From Leptolyngbyaceae cyanobacterium CSSed165cm_216 (GTDB lineage Bacteria > Cyanobacteriota > Cyanobacteriia > Phormidesmidales > Phormidesmidaceae), in NCBI GenBank assembly GCA_007135385.1, contig SLIY01000408.1, positions 1 to 11,210 of the forward strand: DNA of 11,210 bases, read 5' to 3'. The notes under the pieces were generated by a model, which was not told the origin of the DNA, did not search any database, and saw nothing but the letters and a program-made list of their open reading frames with translations. Below are positions 1-6,083 of the stretch, in pieces (positions within the stretch are counted from its first letter, which is position 1; every line of letters starts with the position of its first letter). The translations under genes and the position numbers were made by a program.

Positions 1-323
1 CGGATGACCTGCGATTTGAGCGAACAAATCAAGCGCCTAGAAAACAGAACGTTACTAGTGCTACATGCATTCAAACACGATACTAGCAGATCACTATCGT
101 CTCGGCTAGATCGAATTTTGCCATCGAGCCAACGCACCCTATGACGAGGCTTAAGGACCGATGTTCCCGACATGTGGATTTTATTTTTCGCTTGATTCGG
201 GCTTGGTTTACCTGCGGTGGCTGGGGGTATGGTTTAGGAGAGATCCAGGAGTCTGTTGGTTAAACTGCCAGCCTCCTGAGTTAGGGGTTTAGCGATAGAG
301 GCTAGCCAGGCAGCAAACCATCA
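1..323. other. Intergenic region, no gene recognised
   Basis: I see no convincing coding sequence or RNA gene here. Two pieces of structure stand out. A perfect 6-bp inverted repeat, ACGATA/TATCGT, lies at 77-82 and 95-100. An imperfect 9-bp inverted repeat (GCCAGCCTC at 267-275 and GAGGCTAGC at 298-306, one mismatch) lies just downstream of the porin stop. The second could form a stem-loop at the 3' end of the porin transcript, but its loop is long (22 nt) and no clear U-tract follows on the minus strand, so I do not call it a terminator. The left part may be the edge of a neighbouring gene's regulatory region. Confidence 0.5.
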
Positions 324-1772
324 CTAGAATCGGAATGTGGCTCGCAAAACACCATAGAAGGTGGTGTCGTCGGGGCCGCCCAGGTTGGCATCACCATAGA
401 TCAACGCTGGAGTCAGGGTCACGAATTGGCTCACCGGAATATCGTAGTACCCCTCAACAATCCAGGGATTGTCCAGGAAACCATCGGTTTGAGGCAGCTG
501 ACCGCCATACACCCCAAACTGAGACCCTTCCATCAGAAAGTCATTGAAGCCGATGCCAGCAGTCCAGTTAAAGTCGTCACCGCCATCAAAGTCAGTCCAA
601 GCGGCGTAACCCGCAATAAAGAAACGGCCAAAGTCAAGATTCAGTAGCCCTGCAAAGGTATCGGTACGCCCGGGTGCCCCTCCCCAAGTGGGAGCTGAGT
701 TATCGCTACCCATGTAAGTCACCGCTGCATTCAAGAAACCTTCGGGCAAGAAGTTGAGCTGAGCAATGTAGCTTTGCCCTTGGGCCGCAGTAATGCCTCG
801 AGCCGGATCGGTTGCACCAGAGTTGGCAGAAGTGTAGCCCAGGTCAAGAATGATGCTGTCGGTGAGGGCAACGTTGATGCCAACCCCCGCCCCATTACTG
901 GTGCTACCCCCAGCGCCGTAAAAAGCAGGGGTAGAGGGATCGGCAACCCCAGGGCCATCAAACGGCACAATGGTGCTGGTGACCCAGTTATCATTAGACA
1001 GTCCTCGGGCCGAGATGGTGGTGGTGATGCGATTACCCAGCGGGAAACTGTAATAGAAGTCATCAATGGCGACATTAAAGTTGCCATCGCCACCATTCGC
1101 TAACCCACCAAAGGGAGTAAGGAAATCGCCGCTGCGCCCCTGAAGCCGAATTCGTAGGCGATCGCGACCGGTAAAGCTGCTGTCAAAGTTGAGCCGAGCC
1201 CGAGAGGCAACGCTGACGCTATCTTCCACAATGCCACCAGCGTCGAGGGTATCGAAAGGAGCGCCGATATGGAAGTCAGCCTGCCCCCGCAGTTTGGTGG
1301 TGGTAGAGAATTGCTGCGCTCGCAGGGTAGCGGTTTCAGCTTCCAGGGCATCCACCCGGCCGCGTAGGGTGGCCAGTTCTGCTTGGAACTCTTCTTGCAG
1401 GCGGCGAATGGTGGCTAAGTCCTCTGGATCAAGGCCAGCCTGGGAAATCAGTACCGCCATCACATCTAGACAGGCATTTAAACCAGCGGCAAACTCGAAG
1501 CGGGTCATGCTGCGCTGACCGCGAAAGGTGCGATCCGGATACCCCTGGATACACCCATAGTTTTCCACCAAACTTTGCAGGGCTTGGAAGGCCCAGTCGG
1601 AAGGTAGTACGTCGGTCAATTCGGACACACTGGTAATTTGCGCCAGTTGTACGGGCGCTTGGTCAAAACTGACCACAGGGTCGGAAGCAGATTCAGCCGC
1701 AATCGCAGATCCAGACACCGCCAACGCTGCTGCCGGAGCGGCCAACAAAGCCGTCAAAAACACTTTAGTCAT
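324..1772 (-). CDS. Iron-uptake porin, SLH + OprB family (Som-type outer-membrane porin)
   Basis: This is a cyanobacterial outer-membrane porin of 482 residues. Residues 1-26 form a signal peptide ending AIAA. An SLH domain follows at about 47-108 (the DVLPSDWAFQALQSLVE and GYPDRTFRGQRSMTRFEFA blocks), which in this family holds the barrel to cell-wall polymers. A heptad-rich coiled coil spans about 117-155. The rest, from about 158, is a beta-barrel with alternating hydrophobic residues and a terminal FRF typical of BAM-dependent barrel insertion. Annotation as an iron-uptake porin follows family knowledge of the SLH/OprB group; the sequence itself does not prove substrate choice. The ATG at 1770-1772 is supported by GAGGAG at 1788-1793 on the minus strand, although the 14-nt spacing is long. 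That SD region is also complementary to the Yfr1 core. The gene is monocistronic and divergent from the SpoIID-type gene. Confidence 0.9.
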   Translation of the reverse strand: MTKVFLTALLAAPAAALAVSGSAIAAESASDPVVSFDQAPVQLAQITSVSELTDVLPSDWAFQALQSLVENYGCIQGYPDRTFRGQRSMTRFEFAAGLNACLDVMAVLISQAGLDPEDLATIRRLQEEFQAELATLRGRVDALEAETATLRAQQFSTTTKLRGQADFHIGAPFDTLDAGGIVEDSVSVASRARLNFDSSFTGRDRLRIRLQGRSGDFLTPFGGLANGGDGNFNVAIDDFYYSFPLGNRITTTISARGLSNDNWVTSTIVPFDGPGVADPSTPAFYGAGGSTSNGAGVGINVALTDSIILDLGYTSANSGATDPARGITAAQGQSYIAQLNFLPEGFLNAAVTYMGSDNSAPTWGGAPGRTDTFAGLLNLDFGRFFIAGYAAWTDFDGGDDFNWTAGIGFNDFLMEGSQFGVYGGQLPQTDGFLDNPWIVEGYYDIPVSQFVTLTPALIYGDANLGGPDDTTFYGVLRATFRF

Positions 1773-1786
1773 ATCAAACGTTTCTC

Positions 1787-1796
1787 ACTCCTCACA
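1787..1796 (-). promoter_or_regulatory. SD region of porin mRNA, complementary to the Yfr1 sRNA core
   Basis: On the minus strand the porin leader reads UGUGAGGAGU here, 14 nt before the AUG, and contains the SD GGAG. This is a contiguous 10-nt Watson-Crick match to ACUCCUCACA within the conserved unpaired Yfr1 core ACUCCUCACAC. Yfr1 of Prochlorococcus is known to pair with the 5' regions of porin mRNAs. The complementarity is seen directly; regulation is inferred. Part of the match is expected from any good SD. Confidence 0.5.
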
Positions 1797-1823
1797 ATAA
1801 GAAAGGACGCCGGGGCAAGTTGG

Positions 1824-1837
1824 GTACCGATAGGTAC
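1824..1837. promoter_or_regulatory. NtcA-like palindrome GTACC-N4-GGTAC
   Basis: A perfect 14-bp dyad, GTACCGATAGGTAC, contains the NtcA signature GTA-N8-TAC. It lies 52 bp upstream of the porin ATG. A TAN3T -10 element (TATTGT on the minus strand, 1794-1799) is 24 bp away, near the usual class II distance. Starting there would leave a leader of only about 15 nt and remove the SD, so a simple activated promoter is doubtful. It could instead act as a repressor site or as an RNA hairpin. Confidence 0.3.
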
Positions 1838-1898
1838 AAACCATGCCTCACCCCAAAAAGGGTCAATAGCACGCACAAATCAACCTTTTTCTGTCCTC

Positions 1899-1923
1899 AA
1901 ATAAACCTACCAGGAGTTTATTT
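1899..1923. repeat. Perfect 8-bp inverted repeat AAATAAAC-N9-GTTTATTT
   Basis: Two exact 8-bp arms (1899-1906 and 1916-1923) flank a 9-bp spacer, about 127-150 bp upstream of the porin start. It is AT-rich. On the plus strand it is followed by two more T, but there is no plus-strand gene ending here, so a terminator role is unlikely. A dimeric-regulator operator or a leader hairpin for the porin are the alternatives. Confidence 0.4.
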
Positions 1924-2415
1924 TTCAGAGTTAAAGGCAACATTAAGCGATGCAGAAGAAATCTAGATCGAGTCTTTAGGTAAGGTTAAGAGCCTTAATT
2001 AAGGGTTGTGGGAAAACTAAGCAGATCAACCACTTAAGCCCATCTTCCACAGACTAAAACCACGACATAGAAGGCTCAGCCCCCTCTTTGCCAGGACTTT
2101 TCCCATCAGCTAATAGTGGTAAATGAAGGTTAAGTTAGTGGTCTATCAAGGCTAAACATGAGGGTGATTACTTTGCAAAAGTCTTTCATATTCAGCAGGG
2201 TTGCGCCAATGCAGCAAGAATTCCCGTCCCTCTCTGGGAGGAGGTATAACAGAGCATCCTTCCTCAGGAAGCGACGGTATGAAGCCAAGTTTTGCTGCTG
2301 CTTTTCGGTCCAGCGCTGCTGCTCCAAGCCAGCTACCACTGTGTAAGATAGTTGGGTTGGTCCTGCTGGAGCCGATGCAGCCAGGCTAGGGTAGGGGGAA
2401 GCGTGGGTAGGGACT

Positions 2416-4110
2416 ATGGTCTGGACTAGGGGATGCTGGAGCTTAGGAATCAAGTATGGCCAGCGATTTATGGGGCGGCGGCGGTCATTAAAGCACGTAT
2501 GTGGGGCTATGGGCGGGATTGCGATCGCCTTAACTCCCTGGTCAGTGCCCCAGGGGCGAGCCGCTCAAAACCCCATCATCGAGGTGGGGGTGGTACAGCG
2601 TTTCGGGGAGGATAAAAGGGATGGTCTGACCATTGAGGCACTCGCTGGAGAACAACTGACCTTAACGTTTTCAACCCATGGGCAAACCCAAACGGTTACC
2701 ACCCCTAAGCTAGTGCTGGGCCTGGTTCCCGAGGCACTTCCCGAAGCCCAACTGCGAGAGCGGGTGGTTCTGAGTACCCACCGCAGCTTTGAAAGTGCTG
2801 AGCATAGTGCCCAAGAATGGCGACAGCGAGGGATTGATCCAGAAATTGCCCAGCCAGACGGCTGGGAGGTTTGGGCAAACCGAGAGGTTTATGCGACCCC
2901 TTTAGTCCGCCGATTATTAGTCAATGACTTAAGGGATCAAGGATTTGCTGAAGTCTTCTTAGACAGTCGTGTGATCAGTCAGGTACCCAAGGCATTTTTT
3001 GAGGCGAATGGCTACCGCTATCACCGGGATCAGCTCGACATTCGCGCCCCTAGCGGTCGAATTCGAGTCCATAAAGGGGGAAGCCCACCGGTCACTCGGC
3101 TCTACGGTGGCAGTCTCAGGTTACAACCCAACACCTATGGCACCTATACCTTAGTTAATGATGTCCCGATTGAAACCTATCTCAGAGGGGTTGTCCCCCA
3201 CGAAATTGGGCCTGGGGCACCGATGCCCGCTATTGAGGCCCAAGCTATTCTGGCTCGCACCTATGCCCTGCGTAACCTGCGCCGGTTTGAGATTGATGAT
3301 TACCAACTCTGTGCTGATACCCAGTGTCAAGTGTACTGGGGGCTAGGGGGTACGGCAACCAACACAGACCAAGCCATTCGTGCCACCCAAGGGCAGGTGC
3401 TGACCTACGAGAACGAGTTGGTCGATGCCCTTTATTCGTCCACCACTGGGGGAGTCACCGCCGCCTTTAGTGACGTTTGGAATGGCCCCGATCGTCCTTA
3501 CCTCAGATCTATTGTGGATTCAATCCAGGGGGTGTGGAATCTGAGCCAGTCCCCCTTGAATAATGAGGCAAGCATTCGAGCCTTTCTGGCCCTGGACGAA
3601 GGCTTTAACGAAGACACCTGGCGGCTGTTTCGCTGGCGCTATGAGAGTAGCCTGGCAGAGATTGCCCAAGACCTGAAGGGGTACCTGGGTCGGCGGCAGC
3701 ATCCCCTAGCTCACCTGACCCAAGTCCTGGAATTGCGGGTGGCAGAACGGGCCACATCCGGGCGAGTTCAGATTCTAGAGATTGAAACCGACGTCGGCGT
3801 CGTATCCCTGGAGAAAGACGAGATTGTTCGGGTGATGGCCGCCCCCCGGAGTTTATTGTTCTATTTAGACCCCATTACTGCTGAAACCACCGATGGCAAT
3901 TCCTCCCCTGGGGTTGCCCCTCAGCTGACGGGCTATGGCTTTGTGGGTGGCGGCTGGGGCCATGGGGTCGGCATGAGTCAGACTGGCTCTTATCGATTAG
4001 GCAACCTGGGTTGGAGTCACGATCGCATTTTGCAGTTTTACTATCCCGGTACTACCCTGCAACCCCTCAACAACGCCCTGACCTTTTGGCGCGATCCTCT
4101 GCAAGACTAG
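2416..4110 (+). CDS. Exported SpoIID/LytB-domain peptidoglycan protein with SPOR-like region
   Basis: This is a SpoIID-family protein of 564 residues from the first ATG. An internal ATG at 2470 (Met19) gives a cleaner signal peptide: MGRRR, a hydrophobic core, then a QGRAA cleavage region. It may be the true start. An SD-like GTAGGG precedes the 2416 ATG at only 4-5 nt. Residues about 116-160 resemble a SPOR domain, which binds denuded glycan. The SpoIID/LytB domain spans about 215-370 with ETYLRGVVPHEIG (254-266), QAILARTYALR, CQVYWG and YSSTTGG (340-346). It closes at about 505-550 with GHGVGMSQ (515-522). Glu263 matches the catalytic Glu of Bacillus SpoIID, a lytic transglycosylase that cuts glycan strands. 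Cyanobacteria do not sporulate, so a role in cell-wall remodelling or septal peptidoglycan processing is inferred. The gene is followed by a 201-bp gap and appears to stand alone. Confidence 0.88.
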   Translation: MVWTRGCWSLGIKYGQRFMGRRRSLKHVCGAMGGIAIALTPWSVPQGRAAQNPIIEVGVVQRFGEDKRDGLTIEALAGEQLTLTFSTHGQTQTVTTPKLVLGLVPEALPEAQLRERVVLSTHRSFESAEHSAQEWRQRGIDPEIAQPDGWEVWANREVYATPLVRRLLVNDLRDQGFAEVFLDSRVISQVPKAFFEANGYRYHRDQLDIRAPSGRIRVHKGGSPPVTRLYGGSLRLQPNTYGTYTLVNDVPIETYLRGVVPHEIGPGAPMPAIEAQAILARTYALRNLRRFEIDDYQLCADTQCQVYWGLGGTATNTDQAIRATQGQVLTYENELVDALYSSTTGGVTAAFSDVWNGPDRPYLRSIVDSIQGVWNLSQSPLNNEASIRAFLALDEGFNEDTWRLFRWRYESSLAEIAQDLKGYLGRRQHPLAHLTQVLELRVAERATSGRVQILEIETDVGVVSLEKDEIVRVMAAPRSLLFYLDPITAETTDGNSSPGVAPQLTGYGFVGGGWGHGVGMSQTGSYRLGNLGWSHDRILQFYYPGTTLQPLNNALTFWRDPLQD

Positions 4111-4311
4111 GCCATAGGCCAAGCCTTAGCCAGCCCAGACATGTTGTATAACTGGACATTATCTACTCAGGATCGACTCCAGGTCGCTGGGTCTAAGGAG
4201 CATCAGGCCTGATTGGGGCACACTGAGGCTATGGGTTGTTGGAACCGCAGCCTAGGCTCAACCAAGTTGATGGCGTTTGTCATTCCCAGGCCCTAACGCT
4301 TTAGCTAGGCT
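4111..4311. other. Intergenic spacer with a 7-bp bulged hairpin
   Basis: The spacer between two plus-strand genes contains a hairpin at 4175-4193 (GAC-T-CCAG paired with CTGGGTC, loop GTCG, one bulged T). It lies 64 bp after the SpoIID-type stop and is not followed by a T-tract, so I do not call it an intrinsic terminator. I could not place a clear promoter for the downstream hydrolase gene. Confidence 0.3.
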
Positions 4312-5247
4312 ATGACTAACACGGTGGACCAATTTGATGCATCAGTTCAGTCAATACCTGATTGTGACCCGTCCATAGCGTCCCCGGCGTCACCAGGGTT
4401 TTCAGTGCGGTTTTGGGGCGTTAGAGGCAATATTCCAGCTCCAGGAGCGGATACAGTCCGCTATGGTGGCAATACCGCCTGCATTGAGGTGCGGGTTGGG
4501 GGTCAACACTTAATTTTTGATAGCGGTACTGGCCTGCGGGTCTTGGGTAAGCAACTCGCTCAGCAGGCTCAGCCGGTCGATGCCCATTTATTTTTCACCC
4601 ATACCCATTGGGATCGGATTCAGGGATTTCCCTTTTTCCATCCAGCGTTCGATCCGGCCACCATCCTCAATATTTATGGTGCTGCCGCCCTGAATGGGGC
4701 CTCAATCAAGCAATGTTTAATGGACCAGATGTTACGGCCTAACTTCTTCAAGCCGCTACAAACCATGGCCGCCACGATGACGTTTCACAATATTCGCCCA
4801 GGGGATGTGATTCAGGTGGGGGAGGTTGCGATCGAAACCATTAGCCTTAATCGCCATACGAATGCTTTAGGCTACCGGGTTAACTGGCAGGGGTATGGGC
4901 TGGTCTACGCCACTGACACGGACCCAAACCGAACTACCCTTGACCCTAATTTGATGCTACTGGCTGAAACGGCTCAAGTCCTGATTTTTGATGGCACCTA
5001 CGTTGACATGGCTTACTCAGACCCCCAGAGTTATCGCTTAACGCCGTGGCATTTGGGTACCCGCTTGGCTGAAGCCAGTCACGTCAATCAGCTGATCTTG
5101 TTTCACCATAATCCCTGCCACGATGATGACTTTCTGGACCAGGTGGAGCAGCAGGCAAAAGCCTCGTTTGCCAATACTTGCCTTGCTCGGGAGGGCATGA
5201 CCATTGAGTTAACCGACCCGGAGTTAACCGATCCGCCGTCTACCTAA
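4312..5247 (+). CDS. MBL-fold metallo-hydrolase (phosphodiesterase-like), atypical HxHxDR motif
   Basis: This is a metallo-beta-lactamase-fold protein of 311 residues. The core starts at about residue 31 with FWGVRGNIPAPG, then RYGGNTACIEV and LIFDSGTGLRVLG, the usual opening of PhnP/RNase Z-like and class II cyclic-phosphodiesterase-like members. The metal motif is HTHWDR (97-102) instead of HxHxDH. Later candidate ligands are His182 (NRHTNALGY), Asp202/Asp204 (YATDTDP) and His265/His266 (FHHNP). The first ~28 residues are low-complexity and not part of the fold. No signal peptide is visible, so the protein is probably cytoplasmic. Its substrate cannot be told from the sequence; nucleic-acid 3' ends, cyclic nucleotides or phosphodiesters are all possible for the family. 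The SD before the ATG is weak (TAGG, very close). The C terminus ends in a duplicated ELTDP, and the gene overlaps the convergent SH3 gene by 8 bp. Confidence 0.85.
   Translation: MTNTVDQFDASVQSIPDCDPSIASPASPGFSVRFWGVRGNIPAPGADTVRYGGNTACIEVRVGGQHLIFDSGTGLRVLGKQLAQQAQPVDAHLFFTHTHWDRIQGFPFFHPAFDPATILNIYGAAALNGASIKQCLMDQMLRPNFFKPLQTMAATMTFHNIRPGDVIQVGEVAIETISLNRHTNALGYRVNWQGYGLVYATDTDPNRTTLDPNLMLLAETAQVLIFDGTYVDMAYSDPQSYRLTPWHLGTRLAEASHVNQLILFHHNPCHDDDFLDQVEQQAKASFANTCLAREGMTIELTDPELTDPPST
5206..5235 (+). repeat. 15-bp tandem duplication encoding ELTDP twice
   Basis: GAGTTAACCGACCCG (5206-5220) is followed directly by GAGTTAACCGATCCG (5221-5235), with one C/T difference. It is in frame and gives a duplicated ELTDP near the C terminus of the hydrolase, just before the stop. 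Confidence 0.85.
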
Positions 5248-5977
5248 GAGATTGCAAAAGATCGCCCCGCACCCAGCCAGTCACCCCTTCATGGAAAACC
5301 TGGTACCAGATGAACCCGTCATCGGGGTTACCCACGCGATCGAGTACGTCCACAATTTCCCGCCGGCTAGCCGCCCCAATGATGTCACTGCCAAGCCGAG
5401 GCTGCGATCGCAGACGAGCCGCCTCCGCCGAAAGCACAATGGCTCCAGTACCGGGGGCAACGTTATTACCCTGAAAATCGGTAGAGCCATCAGGCACCCC
5501 AACCACGGCATTGAACCCGGGCTCTTTAAGCACCAAGCTGCCATCGGCGGCAATAATTTCCAACTCCGTTTCATTCAGCGCATTAATTCGGGCAATGCGC
5601 TCTGCCTCACCGCGATCAGCTCGATATACGATTTGGTCACGATGGCTGGGGATGATACTGACCGGAATGCCCCTAGCTTCTACAACATCAGTGGCTTTGT
5701 TGTAAAGATTCATTAAGTGATTTGAGCCCTGGCGATAGACCCGCACAGCCATGGTCTCTGTTTCAAAAAATAGGGCGGTTTCAAGAATAGGGTCCTGGGC
5801 TAATAGCAGGCCGGTCCCGTCACTATTGGCCAGAGGGCGAGGTTCAGGCCGAGTTGTAGCCAGCCGAGTTATAGCCAGAGTTGGAGCCATAGCCCCCATG
5901 GCCAGAGCCATGGTTGAGCAGATTGCCAGTGACCTTAAACGTGCAGCGGTCCTAAGCGGCCAGAGGGTTAAAAGCAT
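5240..5977 (-). CDS. Exported SH3b-domain protein of unknown function
   Basis: This is a 245-residue protein with an Arg-containing N-region and a hydrophobic stretch (about 16-35, SLAICSTMALAMGAMAPTLA) that looks like a signal peptide, so it is probably periplasmic. LAIC at 17-20 is not a good lipobox because Ile sits at -1. The middle (about 60-160) resembles a small beta-rich domain seen in cyanobacterial hypothetical proteins; I do not recognise a catalytic motif. Residues about 180-245 form a bacterial SH3b domain (AARLRSQPRLGSDIIGAA, IWYQVFHEGVTGWVRGDLL), typically a peptidoglycan- or protein-binding module. The start at 5977 has no clear SD; Met23 is an alternative but would remove most of the export signal. 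The stop lies inside the 3' end of the convergent hydrolase gene. It follows the ABC ATPase gene in the same direction, about 106 bp away. Confidence 0.75.
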   Translation of the reverse strand: MLLTLWPLRTAARLRSLAICSTMALAMGAMAPTLAITRLATTRPEPRPLANSDGTGLLLAQDPILETALFFETETMAVRVYRQGSNHLMNLYNKATDVVEARGIPVSIIPSHRDQIVYRADRGEAERIARINALNETELEIIAADGSLVLKEPGFNAVVGVPDGSTDFQGNNVAPGTGAIVLSAEAARLRSQPRLGSDIIGAASRREIVDVLDRVGNPDDGFIWYQVFHEGVTGWVRGDLLQSLR

Positions 5978-6015
5978 AGAACATTACCCATAAAGACGAA
6001 GAGCAGACAGATCAA

Positions 6016-6056
6016 CCCTTGCCTCGATTAATTCAGACAAGGGGGATGCCAATCCC
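6016..6056 (-). other. Two small dyads between ABC ATPase and SH3 gene
   Basis: A 6-bp inverted repeat CCCTTG/CAAGGG (6016-6021, 6038-6043) overlaps a hairpin GGGAT-GCCA-ATCCC (6043-6056). Both lie just downstream of the ATPase stop on the minus strand. The two structures compete for the same bases. Neither is followed by a clear U-tract, so this is at best a weak terminator or processing site. Confidence 0.25.
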
Positions 6057-6083
6057 TGCGTTCATAACCTTACGGCAAAACCT

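Larger units (their letters stand above)
1773..2415. other. Divergent intergenic region between porin and SpoIID-type gene
   Basis: This is a 643-bp spacer with no gene I can support. It holds: an 8-bp palindrome AAACGTTT at 1776-1783; the Yfr1-complementary SD region; the NtcA-like palindrome at 1824-1837; an 8-bp inverted repeat at 1899-1923; a 12-bp palindrome CCTTAATTAAGG at 1993-2004; a full-length SD sequence AGGAGGT at 2239-2245 with no start codon behind it; a small hairpin CTTCC/GGAAG at 2259-2271; and a repeated GCTGCTGCT at 2294-2302 and 2315-2323. Short open frames here have no SD and unconvincing composition. No clear sigma-70 promoter could be fixed for either flanking gene. Confidence 0.5.

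Noticed and set aside
1773..2129. Fur box upstream of the iron-type porin
   Set aside because: No stretch resembles GATAATGATTATC-type repeats on either strand; the dyads there have other sequences.
2158..2389. Two ~62-codon plus-strand frames before the SpoIID-type gene
   Set aside because: Neither has an SD at the start codon; their products (Cys/Ser/Arg-rich, no domain) look like chance translation of the leader.
2130..2453. A 107-codon minus-strand open frame in the porin/SpoIID spacer
   Set aside because: It starts only at TTG, lacks an SD, overlaps the first-ATG version of the SpoIID-type gene, and its translation shows no recognisable domain or composition of a real protein.
5252..5716. 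A 154-codon plus-strand frame antisense to the SH3 gene
   Set aside because: It mirrors the codon structure of the minus-strand gene, which has a signal peptide and an SH3b domain; no SD or domain supports the antisense frame.
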